This document shows positions 32,761 through 44,212 of a DNA stretch of 64,000 nucleotides, in pieces. A model generated the notes under the pieces. That model had not been told where the DNA came from. It saw only the letters and a list, made by a program, of their open reading frames with translations, and searched no databases. The stretch comes from Trachythela sp. YZ-2020. Its lineage: Eukaryota > Cnidaria > Anthozoa > Malacalcyonacea > Clavulariidae. Location of the stretch: assembly GCA_016169945.1 (NCBI GenBank), contig JADLSH010000217.1:2542001-2606000 (forward strand), in the 5' to 3' direction. Position 1 is the first letter of the stretch. Each line of letters begins with the position of its first letter. Position numbers and translations under genes: made by a program.

Positions 32761-34552
32761 GGCTTTGTGCTTTGTCTGATGGTATCAGAAAATGTAGCTA
32801 TTAACAATGCATATATAGCAAACAAATTAATACCGATCCGCTTGTTATACCTACATAAACTCATAAACAATTTAAACCATTGAACTTTTCAATACATTTA
32901 ATTAACGTTTGACCTTATACAGTATATGATCAGTAATTAGCCGACTTGCATCGATATTCAAATCAATTTGTATAACTATATAAAGGTGAAATTTTTGCAG
33001 CACTGAGGGCATATTTACCTTTACCGGCAGAGTTTACCTACTATGTCTAGAGATTATAAATGTACCACTTGTGATACCATTTCATTGATATAGATGTTCG
33101 TATATAATAAGATCAGGACATTCGAGGACTTGAAAGTTGATGTCAATATTCCTTTAAGCGTGTAATTTTAAACCAGGGCTGAATGCTACGGCCGCGCGGG
33201 GAAATATGTAAGCACTCTGGATTGATATGAAGTTAAATAATTCTTTATGGTTATATGATAGTAAAATACTTGCGAAAACTTACCACCAATATCGAACAAA
33301 AGCCCAGAGCTTCCTAGCAGGAAAATGATATATTGCAACATTCTCAAAGCAACGAGTAAAGACTTCTATAACAACAGTTACTTTCGATTCTAGATGAAAT
33401 TTAACCAGATGAAAAATATTGAACAGAACGATAGTTTTTTACTTGCTCCGACGGACGTTCAAGAATATAGACTGTCTGTTGTTTGGACAAATATTTCTGC
33501 ACATGTAATTAGTGCAATAATTATGATGCATGGATGGAATACCATATATACAAAAGGCAAGAACCACGGAACCTGTTTGAAAGTGGGGGGCCAAATTTCC
33601 GTCTTTCGTATTTCAATTGCGTGTATTTAGATTTGAATTCCCGATTTTACCTTTATGCTGGGAAAGTGTGATGCATGGCCCCATGCACGGATTGAATTAA
33701 AAAGTTATAAATATTTTTAAAAGATCTACAACTATTTGTATCATACTTGCCAAATAAACAGTTTTTTGTTGATTATATCAATTTAAGCAAATACAAAATT
33801 ATGGTAACAATTAGCACAAAATCTTATCTGGAATAAAATATAACTAGAAATACATGCATGCAGTAACCCCTCGCCCATTTGAACCATAGTTAAGTTTGAA
33901 CCAAACAATTTATCCCCAAAGGTTATTGTAACATGAAGTACTGAGTCGACGAATGTAACCATGGTAACACGCAACATTGTATATTTTTTATATTTTAATT
34001 TGTACAAAATTTTATTTTGTTTTTAACTGTAAAATTATCAATTGTCCAACTATATAAAGTGGGTATGCTATTGTGCACTCTTTTAGCTTATTTTAGATTT
34101 ACTGTAACATTCAACCTTAGACGTTCACAAAACGTTTCGAAATTTTCAAAAAACTTCAACTGCTTTTCGAGGAGTATTTTTATACTTCGCACTTGCTTTT
34201 GCAATGAAGTTTTTGAGATTTAATGTTTTTTTTTATTTTTCTATAACATATTTGAATCAATACTAAAATACTCTTAAAGATCAATCAATGTTGTATTGAC
34301 CACACAGAATGATCTACACATTTTCAAATTCACTGCATGCTATGTTAAAAAATCGGCTTGCCTGTTTAAAACGCTCCTTTTTCGGTCTTTCGACTTTTTC
34401 TCCTCTTGTTAATTTGTCCCCTAAATAATTTTCATTTATCTTGTTTTGGAGACATAGAGACTAACTTATTACTAGTCTTATTTCGGCTTGAACTTGCGCA
34501 TGCGCATAACTTACGAAAAGGTCCTGTCCAGTCCAGTCCATGACAATAAAAA
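32761..34552. other. no gene recognised
   Basis: AT-rich. The interval 33275-33360 shares text (accaatatcgaacaaaagcc, agcttcctagcagg) with 51550-51640, so it holds a dispersed repeat. Short frames at 33394-33630 and 33783-34007 show no features. Confidence 0.45.
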
Positions 34553-34666
34553 ATGGCGGACGACTTTGCATTCCACAATGTTTTCACATACCAGGGTGTA
34601 AATCTCCGAGCGGAATTAGTACCCTCGCACGGCGCTTCGCGCCGGCTCGGGAATTACTTATGTTAA
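34553..34666 (+). CDS. possible first-exon remnant
   Basis: AAAAAATGGCGG gives a favourable start, and the frame reads MADDFAFHNVFTYQGVNLRA before entering palindromic text (ggcgcttcgcgcc). A donor-like TTAGTACC follows the coding-like part. It may be the 5' exon of a host gene truncated by the hairpin-bearing repeat immediately downstream. No family recognised. Confidence 0.2.
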   Translation: MADDFAFHNVFTYQGVNLRAELVPSHGASRRLGNYLC

Positions 34667-34740
34667 GAACATTATTACTAATTTTACAATTGCGATTCTT
34701 ATTTTAAGAAAAATAATATAACAATATAGTTGATGTTCGC

Positions 34741-34798
34741 GGGCATAAATATGTTTTTGGCGCGAGTGCTGAGGATGGCCAAAAACATATTTATACCC
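34741..34798. repeat. hairpin with 21-bp arms
   Basis: gggcataaatatgtttttgg plus c pairs with its complement at 34778-34798 with one mismatch, with a 16-bp loop. It is similar in form to 19812-19922. Confidence 0.75.
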
Positions 34799-35404
34799 AA
34801 GAACATTAACTGTATTAATACTATTATAATTTTCCAGGGCATGCACTTATACAGCCGGATAAAAAAATCAAAATTTACGGCAAGCAGAATCTATAGAATG
34901 AACAGTGCCGCCATCACGCCTGCATTGCATTTACCGAATTTAAAAGAAAATATTTACATATTTACCAGAAAACTGTTTTCAAAAGACAAAAAAAACTATA
35001 ATTAGATATCGTAGACTTTAATTTTTCTTAAATCTTTAGGCACACGCGAAGCAACCCTCAATTGCGGTGCCCCGGCCAAGTTTGGCACCGCTTTATATTC
35101 TGCCTGTGAGTTTGTCCGTTTGTTTGTTTGTTTGTTTGTCCGTTTGTTTGTTTGTTTGTCCAGTTTGTTTCCATGCATCAATACGTTTCCTTAATCGCCT
35201 AGTAAAAATTCCTTGCACTTGCTCGGAATTTATTAATTATTAATTATTAATCTTGTACTCTCAGGACCGACTGTTTGCTAGGCTTTATCTCTGGTTTTAT
35301 GCGTCAAACAAGGACAAAAATACCACTGTTCGAATCAGCGTGAAAAGTTGTATTTACGGATGGAAAATTTATTTCAAAGTTTATTTCTATTCTAGCGATT
35401 TATG
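34799..35404. other. non-coding with (GTTT)n tract
   Basis: Contains a (GTTT)n-type microsatellite at about 35107-35158, interrupted by gtcc. The text from about 35265 to 35404 is repeated at about 36100-36240 (see the hAT element entry). Confidence 0.5.
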
Positions 35405-35990
35405 CAGGGACGCCGGAACTGGGGGGGGCAAGGGGGGCGACAGCCCCCGTTGCCCTTTGCCAAGGGGGGCAGGAGGGGCAGAGGTACCCTTTCGATTTTA
35501 AATGGGAATTTTTTCTTCTAAAATTTTATTAGCACTCTTTTTGTGAATTAGGGGTCTGTTGTTAGGCCTTATTATTGGAATTATAGGAATTTTGTTGATT
35601 ACTATTGGATTTTTTTTAAATTCGGACATCCAGATTGCCAAAACTCGCCCTCCTCCCCAAACTTCCCTTCCCCCTCCGCTTGGACATCCTTTATGAATGG
35701 CCCCTCCTGCCCTTTTATCGTTCCGGCATCCCTGAATGAAACAATAATAATACTGGCAAAGAAGAGAGAATACAGCTGTAAATTAGACGATCAGTGCATA
35801 ATGAAAGCTATTGTTTTCGTTCCATACTTCTTTAGATCTATATTTGTACATAGAAATAACAATTAAATGAATTGAAATTTGAAAATAATCAAAATCCCAT
35901 CGAATTAAAGGGCGTGGCAGCGAAAATTTTTTTCGACTGCCCTTACGTTCGCATTGCCCCCCCTGCCCTACCATCGCTCCGGCGTCCCTG
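35405..35990. mobile_element. non-autonomous hAT-type element, 586 bp
   Basis: The ends are CAGGGACGCCGGAAC and the complement of CAGGGACGCCGGAGC. Both flanks carry the identical 8-bp target duplication GATTTATG (35397-35404 and 35991-35998), diagnostic of hAT-type insertion. A second end-like sequence, gttccggcatccctg, lies inside at 35721-35735, so two related elements may be fused. The interior is G- and C-run rich without a transposase. Confidence 0.85.
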
Positions 35991-36201
35991 GATTTATGGC
36001 CTTTGAAAGACAAGCCACTCAAAATAATCCATTCACGTTTTCCGAATTCCTTTTTTCGAGGAAAGTTTTCTTTCCAATTAATCTCGCACTCCCACTATTG
36101 ACTGTTTGCTGCGCCTTATCTCTGGTTTTATCCGCCCAATAAGGACCAAAATACCACCGTTCGATTCAGTGTAAGAAATTGTACTTAGGGATGGCAAATG
36201 T

Positions 36202-36708
36202 ATGACTAAACAACAGTATTCTAGTGATTTATGGCCTTTCAAACTCAGGCGAAATTGTATTGTTGACAAATCGCTCAAAATTATTAAACCAAACGCAGTA
36301 CGTTTGATCCTTGATAACTTTGGTATCGTTGGTTTTGTCTTTATCGGCCGTATACCAGTGGATTCGTCTCACTTTTCTCTTCATCTTGATAGTAGTTTGA
36401 ACCCAAAATGTTTTATTTTGAGGGTTTTAAAGTGCAGTTTTAATAAGCAAAATTGTATTGTTGACAAATCGCTCAAAAATATTACACTAATTAAAAATGC
36501 AGTCCGTTTGATCATTGATAACTTCGGAATCGTTGGTTGTCACTTTATCGGCCGTATACCAGCGGATTCGTCTCACTTTTCTCTTCATTTTGATAGTATT
36601 TTGAGCTCGAAATATTTTATTTTGAAGGTTTTAAAGCGCAGTTTTAATCCTAACGCACGCACCAACTTGCGGCCGACAGGAGAAATGTTAGCGTACTATT
36701 TTATATGA
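36202..36708 (+). CDS. 168-codon frame with an internal in-frame duplication
   Basis: The frame starts MTKQQYSSDLWPFKL and contains two copies of a block of about 66 residues: NCIVDKSLK, AVRLILDNFGIVG, FIGRIPVDSSHFSLH, followed by NCIVDKSLKN, NAVRLIIDNFGIVG and FIGRIPADSSHFSLH. Both copies stay open, and the length difference between them is 6 bases (two codons). The composition is partly low in complexity and no family is recognised. It may be a fragment of a repeated gene family or simply a recent tandem duplication without a stop. It sits just downstream of the hAT element and the repeated flank. Confidence 0.3.
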   Translation: MTKQQYSSDLWPFKLRRNCIVDKSLKIIKPNAVRLILDNFGIVGFVFIGRIPVDSSHFSLHLDSSLNPKCFILRVLKCSFNKQNCIVDKSLKNITLIKNAVRLIIDNFGIVGCHFIGRIPADSSHFSLHFDSILSSKYFILKVLKRSFNPNARTNLRPTGEMLAYYFI

Positions 36709-38049
36709 GTTTACTTGTAGGCGGAAACGCCAGAAGTTTTATTTTGCAGGGCACCGCATTTTAGTACTGTGTCTGGTTATATTATATAGTCTAGGACCTG
36801 TAAAGGAGTTTGTATGCATTTCATTTAGGACAGATTATCTCAACTGTTTTAGGGTAAAATGACCATGGCGGTCAACATGGCATATGTGCCAAAACCCGAA
36901 TCCGGTGCGAAAGTCCTGAAAATGACCACGCCCAGAAACGGCACTGTCGACATAGCTCTAAATCCTGAACCGCCAAAGCTACATCCTTTTTGAATTGCTT
37001 ATAGTGTTTAGAATGGTTTCTTTTAGGCGTGGTCACTGCAGGAGGGTGAAATTTGTCTAGGTATCATATTTTACAAGAAAATGACTATGCAGCATCCCAG
37101 GTCAACTGCTAATTATGCATCAAATTACTCATTCACCTGGCAAAGTCTATGTTTTCTTCATTTCCTAAAAATGTTTTATCATAGGATGAAAAAATATGAT
37201 TTTTTTAATATAATTATTATAAATTTCATAAGGAATGATATTGTTTTGTTGAGATATAACACATTTCATTTCACTTACCCCCCGCCAGAACACGGTTTCA
37301 GCCATATTTTGCCGATTTGTTTGCTTTTTATCGCCGAGCCTCGCAAGTATCATCCAAATGTTCTACTTTAACACAATGTTAGTTGACTAAAGAATAATTC
37401 GACCAAGTTTCGACGGCTTTTGGAGTAGTGCCATGTATTTTATCTTCGATTCTGTGTTCTTCGACATTTCCTCAATTATGTAGCCATTGCAATGTCTCGC
37501 CGCTTCTCTGCCCGATAAATGCCAATTCTGCGTCCACATCTGTATTTTTATTACAGTATCCAAAAATAATTGATTGTAGAATTAATAGTCCCAATCGAAA
37601 AGTTGAAAGCATTAAGCACGAATACGTCTGTTCGCGACCACAGCAACCCAACTAAAAAAGACACCAGAGACTTACGCAATCTTTTTGCACCACCCTTTTA
37701 AGGCTATTCTGTGTAGACGCCTGAACGTTTCAGCCCTCAGGCCTCAGTTTTATTTACCCTTCATTGAAGTAAAGCATAATATATCGCACATATATACTTT
37801 TGACAGATGTAAAAATACTGTTTTATATTACTTCTGTTCGAAATTCGACTATCGAAGTAATCGATATATAGTAAGAAAAATTACCCGCTGGTTTTGTCTT
37901 TTGACAAGATTATCACGTAGTTGTCAAAACATGTGTAATGTGAATTTATAACATATACTTTCTATGCGTGGTTTTTGTAATAAGAAAGACAAAATCCATC
38001 AGGTTTTTAATTAAGAGTAAATAAAACTGAGGTACACAGTAAAAACAAA

Positions 38050-38260
38050 TTGGTTAAAATGACCAAAAAAAATTGGTCGTTTGGATGCATCTGAGACAAC
38101 CAGTTTAAATTGGTCGTTTTAACCAAAAAAGTAATTGGTCAAAATAACCAATTATTTTTTGGTTATTTTGACCAATTACTTTTTTGGTTAAAACGACCAA
38201 TTTAAACTGGTTGTCTCAGATGCATCCAAACGACCAATTTTTTTTGGTCATTTTAACCAA
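38050..38260. repeat. perfect 211-bp palindrome
   Basis: Arms 38050-38151 and 38159-38260 are complementary over 102 bp with a 7-bp spacer ttatttt. The arms contain repeated ttggt/accaa motifs and a central gatgcatctgagaca block. It forms the left sub-terminal region of the CACAG-ended element. Confidence 0.9.
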
Positions 38261-38950
38261 ATTTTAAATTGGTTAAAATGACCAAAACCAATCAAAAGAC
38301 GCTTGAAAAAATAATTAATCAAATAGGTTTTAATTACAAATAAATACTAAGTTTATAATACAAAATAAATATACTAATAATTTAGAATATATAGCATGTA
38401 TCTCTATATACAGTATATTTGTCAGGCCAATTTCTGGTTAGACCCGACCGGTGGCTATATACAGTATATGTAGATTAAGAGCTTAAAGAAGCGATCAAGT
38501 CCATTCAGCATATGCACTCTGTGACGACCCTCGCAAGAATACATAGTACATGATGCACTCTACATTGAGGTGATATAACGGAAACAAAATACTCACTCAT
38601 AATCTCACATGCAATTATACAAGGGATACTGTCAGAAGAATTAAGTGGATCAAAGACTTTTATTACATCTTGTATCCCACATGCATGACTAAATGCACTT
38701 GACTGCCTCTTCAAGGAATCCATGCACTTCCTGCATGGTAGTTTATATATATATATAAAGTTCAAGTTCTATCTATCATCATGAATACCTATGAATATAC
38801 ATTCCATAGATCACAGCAATACTTAGTCCAGTTTATTGCATATCAGCTTTAAATTTCCGGTAGCTGGTCAGTGCAGACTTAATCAGTATCTTCAAACAAT
38901 GCATCATGGGCTTTTTGGCGGGCTCATTCCTTTACTAATCCCTTAACATA

Positions 38951-41187
38951 TCAATGTCTCATTTCTTCAGTCAACCTTTGAAGACAATCTTTCTTAAATT
39001 CATCCCTACCTTCCCAACCTCCAATTCCCAAGACTCTCCTTGCTTCCTCGATGATCTGTTAATTTAAGTAAGAAAGCAAAAAGTTTTTCTTAGCCAACAA
39101 ATAACATTACCTATGTCATACACAAAGTTAGCTAGGAGTGAATAGAAGTCTGATAGTAATACAAATGCATGAAGGGACAATTTGAATGATATTCACATTA
39201 TGTATACTTTGTACCATGCTTATAGTCATTGCCGGTAAACTGTAACATATATAATTGGATATTCTCATCATAACTGCTTTGTCTCAACTTTAACTTCAGC
39301 CAAAATACCAAATCTGAGCAGTTCTGTGTCAGTGCATCATTGACATTTTGACAACATAAGCCAGAAATATTGTAAATCATCATTCTTGCTGACTTCACAG
39401 CAGTGCTAATTTGGTTAATAGGCTAAGTGCAACACTTTTCCCTTGGCCATTTATAAACAGTATTGTCTGCAAAATAGGTGCATTGCCACTTGCCGAGTTA
39501 AAATATTATGCACAAGGGTATATTAGGAGGACTTTACACCCAATGCACATAGGGCCTGTGGGTTATTTTCAATTAAGACCGGCCCCACAAGTTGTTTATT
39601 TGGGAACTAAGCTGTCCAGCCTATGGAATATCCCTGCCAGAGTACTAATGCTGTATTTAAATTAATATCAATCAATCAATCAGGGCTTCATCGAAAAACA
39701 CCTTCGGGTGACATGAAACCCCTGTTAAAATATTATTATCATTCATTCATCAAAATATTTATTCAGGGAACCTTTATTAAATTAATAAATACATAATAGG
39801 CCCTTGCAGGAGGATCTAAAGGTTAGCCCTATTATTGATCCCCTAAAAACATTTAGTAGCTAAAAAAATATTATAGATTAGTTAACAATGCTGTAACTTC
39901 AGTAAGTGACTTTCATTTCTATGGGCTTTTACTGTGAAATATTAATTGTCACTGAAAATTGTATGTGATTTCAGGTTTGGTACAACACAAAAAGAAAAGG
40001 TGGGCCGCACCAAATTTATCTGTATTTGGCCCTTTTATATAGGAAGTCCAAGCAATAAGCAAGCATAAATCTGGCAGGGATGTCATTTTATCTGTGTGCA
40101 ATTACCAAATATATATTTCATCTGATATATTATATATTATATATTGTGCTAAACACAGGTATGTTTACTCCTGAAAGGCCTGAAAAGTGTTACCAATGAA
40201 ATTTCTCTTGGGAAAGCGAGCTAATCGAGCCCTGGTAGCTATGCTGGCTAGGTTCCATATAAACACCTCCATAACCACCACCAACATAAACAGTCAGTAT
40301 ATATAATGTGTGCGGGTTTTTCACTTCACTTGGTTGAACTAGAATACTGGGTTTGGTGGATAATCCAAGTGAGTAGATATATACACATCTTATCACAACC
40401 TGCACACCCGATAACCTATATATACAGAACTTACGGTTACAGCTCAGCAACTGGTCTCTGTAGCTCAGTTGGTTAGAGCGCTGCACCGGAATCGCAGGGC
40501 CGTGGGTTCAATTCCTGCCAGAGGACCTAGTGTTGCATTTTTCGCAACCGTTCCTGGTTAGGTCTTAAATTTGTGTATATATCTACTCACTTGGATTATC
40601 CACCAAACCCAGTATATATAATGGCCTATAATGCCATATCAGGTTCTGGATAGAAATGATATTATTATAGCACAATATACTGTATTATTACAAAAGAAGG
40701 ATTGTTCTCCTCTCATAGAAAGCTAAATATTTTGCTTTGGTGATTGTATTAACATCAAAGCTAAATGAGTCAATATTTCATTCAAGTATCAATTCTTGAA
40801 TCATCAACAATATTCATACCTTAACCTTGTGGCAGACAAACTTGTGTAGTTGTAGTCGTTTGTATTGTTTTAGACAGTTCGACTCGCTTGGACCACATAT
40901 TATTTCAGATTTATTGCTTGATATGATAATCTGTAAATACAAAGGCATATAGAAAGTTTTTAATCTCTATTAATAATATATTCTTGAAGCCAAATGGGGC
41001 CAACGACCAACGTCGGCTAAAATTATACATGAAAACAATCGATTATGTACCGTATATTTACACGCAAAATCTAAAAATATTTACATAGTTTAACACTTAC
41101 TTTCCAATTGATTGTTTCAATCTTCAAATATTGGAATGTTTCTTCGTATTTCGTTAAAATTTGCGGATGATTTGCATGTATAAAGTT
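38951..41187 (-). CDS. multi-exon gene remnant of unknown family inside the CACAG element
   Basis: Two exons have clean borders. Exon 40930-40820 follows tatttacag and ends at AAG|GTATGA; it encodes IIISSNKSEIICGPSESNCL then KQYKRLQLHKFVCHKVK (37 codons). Exon 39055-38951 follows aattaacag and encodes IIEEARRVLGIGGWEGRDEF then KKDCLQRLTEEMRH and TGA. The phases match when joined. A further upstream piece ends at 41101 with TGGAAA|GTAAGT and reads FIHANHPQILTKYEETFQYL then KIETINWK, but a stop precedes it and its 5' border is unclear. The product is charged, cytosolic-looking and unrecognised. Its place inside the element suggests a transposon protein; a captured host gene is the alternative. 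Confidence 0.4.
40344..40615. repeat. perfect 44-bp inverted repeat bracketing a SINE
   Basis: Arm 40344-40387 (atactgggtttggtggataa, tccaagtgagtagatatata, caca) is exactly complementary to 40572-40615. The 184 bp between them contains the SINE. Confidence 0.9.
40452..40570 (+). mobile_element. tRNA-derived SINE, copy 2
   Basis: Best-preserved copy: TAGCTCAGTTGGTTAGAGCG, then ctgcaccggaatcgcag, gggttcaattcctgcc, then gttgcatttttcgcaac and cctggttaggtctta. The A-box- and B-box-like blocks are those of RNA polymerase III promoters. It sits between the two arms of a perfect inverted repeat. Confidence 0.8.
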
Positions 41188-41679
41188 TTAATTCCACAAG
41201 ATTTTTGAAAGGACGCGCTGTGAGTGCACGCTCGCTACGCATCCTGGGTGCCCATATATGGCACGCGTCTGCATACCACTGAAGACACTGATCTCAAATA
41301 TCTGAACAGTCCAGCATATAAGCAACAATGATCAGCAACGATAATCTGTCTTTCTGACGAAAACTCATTTCACGCCAGTCTCGAAGCCACAGTAAAATGC
41401 CAAATAATCGAGTCAGCGGGGATAGCCCGGCTTATATGAACAGGCCCTGATTCCAGGGGCTCAATATACAGAGGGGAGTTATTTGGGGGAGTATAGGGCA
41501 TGTACTCCTTTCCAACCTCGAATATAAGATAAGCCCATGAATAAGATAATTTTGACATTAATCAATTAATATAATTGGTTGTGAATATGACCAATTTATT
41601 GTTAGTTTTCAAACATGTGGATTTTGCCTATTAATTTAGTCGCTGGGGCACTTGTGCCCAATAGGTTTCCGCACCCAAC

Positions 41680-42135
41680 ATTTGACCAATTTAGAATTTG
41701 TTATTGATTTGACCAATTTAGAATTGGTTATTGATTTGACCAATTTAGAATTGGTTATTGATTTGACCAATTTAGAATTGGTTATTGATTTGACCAATGT
41801 AGAATTGGTTATTGATTTGACCAATTTAGAATTGGTTATTGATTTGACCAATTTAGAATTGGTTGCGGATATGACCAATTTAGAATTGGTTGCGGATATG
41901 ACCAATTTAGAATTGGTTACAGATATGACCAATTTAGAATTGGTCATTCAACATTGAGTGACCAAAAAAAATTGGTTAAATTGACCAATTTAAATTGGTA
42001 GAAAATGCAACCAATTAAAAATTGGTTGTTTCAACCAATATTAATTGGTCATTTCAGAATAACCAATTCATTAATTGGTTAAAATGACCAATTCAAATTG
42101 GTTACAACCAATAAAAATTGGTCATTTTAACCAGT
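41680..42135. repeat. 27-bp tandem array with TTGACCAATTTAGAATTGG core
   Basis: About ten units of 27 bp up to 41950, then shorter ttggt/accaa motifs up to the element end. Because 27 is a multiple of three, both strands are open (LTNLELVID and the complement), which is a by-product of the repeat. Confidence 0.9.
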
Positions 42136-43317
42136 TTGTTTTTACTGTGTATGAGGGCTGAAACGTACAGGCGTCTACAAAGAATAGCCTTAAAAGGATG
42201 GTGCAAAAAGATTGCGTAAGTCTCTGGTTTCTTTTTTATAGCTAAAAGAAACCAGAAAAATACAAAATTATACGAATATTTGTTTATATTGTCAAAAAAC
42301 ATATAAACGGTTAAACACACGAACTTTACTTTGGGAGTTTGGGTTGCTGTGGTCGCGAGCAAACGTATTCGTGAAAATGTTCACCCACCTGCATGTAATG
42401 TTGCCCACGAGGAGTTTTCGTGAAGATTGCGCGAGACTTTCAAATTATTTTGAACCTTTTGTTTTTGATTCTCATTCTTAATGAACGAGGGGAGGTTTTT
42501 CACTCCCAAGTGGGACTAATGCTTTCAATTTTTCGATTGGGACTATTCCAAAATCAATTATTTTTGGATAATGTAATATAAATACAGATGTGTACGAAGA
42601 AGTGGCATTTATCGAGCAGAGAAGCGGCGGGACATTGCAATGGCGACAAAATTGAGGAAATGTCGAAGGACACAAAATTGAAGATAAAATACATGGCACT
42701 ACTCCAAAACCCGACGAAACTTGGTTGAATTCTTCTTTAGTCAACTAGCATTGTGTTAAAGTACAACATTTGGATGATACTTGCGAGGCTCGGCGATAAA
42801 AAGAAAACAAATCGGCAAAATATGGCTGAAATCGTGTTCTGGCAGAGGGTAAGTGAAATGAAATGTGTTATATCTCAACAAAACAATATCATTCCTTATG
42901 AAATTTATAATAATTAAATTAAAATAAAATTTCATCCTATGACAAAAAAATTTAGGAAATAAGAAAACATAGACTTTGCATGCCAGGTGAATGAGTAATT
43001 TGATGCATAATTAGCAGTTGACCTGGGATGGTGCATAGTCATTTTGTTATAAAATGTGATACCTAGACGAATTTCACCCTCCAGTGACCACCCCTAAAAG
43101 TCGCCATTCTAAACAACAAGGCTGTAACTTTGGCGGTTCAGGATTTAGAGCTATGTCAACAGTGCCGTTTCTGGGCGTGGTAATTTTCAGGACTTTCGCA
43201 CCGGATTCGGATTTTGGTACATATGCCATGTTGATCGCCATGGTCATTTTACCCTAAAACAGTTGAGATAATCTGTCCTCAATGAAATGCATACAAACTC
43301 CTTTACAGGTCCTAGAC

Positions 43318-43950
43318 AAATACATGTATATAGTAAACATTATCATATATCATCCTCAAAACATATGTATATACCATTATCTCTCTCATTGTCCCCAGAG
43401 GCCTATTTCTTACGCACCTTTTGTGGGGCTTATTGGAGATTGGGGCTTATTTCAGGGGAAGGAAACCTCCCTCTCAAATCAGCCCTCCCCTCTATAATAA
43501 GCCCCTCCCGCTTTTCACACAAAAAAAACAAGTTTTCGTATCAGATTTTTAGAGAGATTACGGTATGAAAATATTGTTCAAGGACGGTATAACATTCAAC
43601 TCAGAGATCCTAAGGTAGTGCAAAGTTTCAAGAGGGTATGGATAAACCATACTTATTTTTATTTTATTTCAACACTTTCGTTTTTAGTCTTCAAAAACAG
43701 GCGAATTCCATGAAAATTTATCAAAAAAAGAAATTTTCTTTTAGAGCGAAACTTTGTTCTTTTGCAAGCGGAAAGACTGTAATAGTTTCGCTTTCTAAAA
43801 ATAGGTATACCGGTTACGAACGGCACAGACTTGTCGCACAGAATTACTTTCAGATTTTCTTTAATATTTATGCTTTTTTCACTACTATTGCATGCATGTG
43901 CAAAAGCAATTTTGTGTTTATCAAAACCGTATAGTGTTGATTCAACAGAC
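43318..43950. other. no gene recognised
   Basis: Short overlapping frames only. The phrase gatcctaaggtagtgcaaagttt near 43607 recurs in altered form at 44653, in the LINE region. Confidence 0.4.
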
Positions 43951-44121
43951 TGACTGAGTGTTGACTGAGTGTTGACTGAGTGTTGACTGAGTGTTGACTG
44001 AGTGTTGACTGAGTGTTGACTGAGTGTTGACTGAGTGTTGACTGAGTGTTGACTGAGTGTTGACTGAGTGTTGACTGAGTGTTGACTGAGTGTTGACTGA
44101 GTGTTGACTGAGTGTTGACTG
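43951..44121. repeat. 11-bp minisatellite, TGACTGAGTGT, about 15 copies
   Basis: Almost perfect tandem copies. The complementary frame is open only because three units make 33 bp. Confidence 0.95.
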
Positions 44122-44212
44122 TCGCTAAAATATTGAAATTCACTCTCAAATTGTAAAGTTCAAGCTTTGACTAAACAAAATATAGGAGAACTCTGTGCGC
44201 TGTATATCAAGA

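Larger units (their letters stand above)
38035..42149. mobile_element. 4.1-kb CACAG-ended DNA element nested in the foldback element
   Basis: The ends are CACAGTAAAAACAAATTGG and the near complement ending TTTTTACTGTG, about 32 bp of terminal inverted repeat. TA lies on both sides as a 2-bp target duplication. The sub-terminal zones are packed with TTGGT/ACCAA motifs, as a long palindrome on the left and tandem copies on the right. CAC-type ends with 2-3-bp duplications fit the EnSpm/CACTA group, but no transposase core was recognised. It carries exon-like sequence on the minus strand and a SINE copy. Confidence 0.65.
36789..43317. mobile_element. foldback element, copy 2, interrupted by a nested element
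   Basis: The left arm (36789-37755) and right arm (42152-43317) repeat the arms of the 17422-19510 element, beginning GTCTAGGACCTG and ending with its complement. Several internal deletions shorten the left arm. Without the nested 38035-42149 element it would be about 2.4 kb with a loop of about 260 bp, bounded by CCTCAGTTTTATTTAC and its inverse. The loop carries no recognised gene. A target duplication is not clear here. Confidence 0.8.

Noticed and set aside
40452..40525. possible functional tRNA gene
   Set aside because: Same reasons; it is the best copy of the SINE.
41636..41957. overlapping frames of about 100 codons on both strands (TNSKLVK and LTNLELVID)
   Set aside because: They come from the 27-bp tandem repeat.
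43868..44149. 93-codon frame rich in SQHSVNTQSTL
   Set aside because: It is a product of the 11-bp minisatellite.
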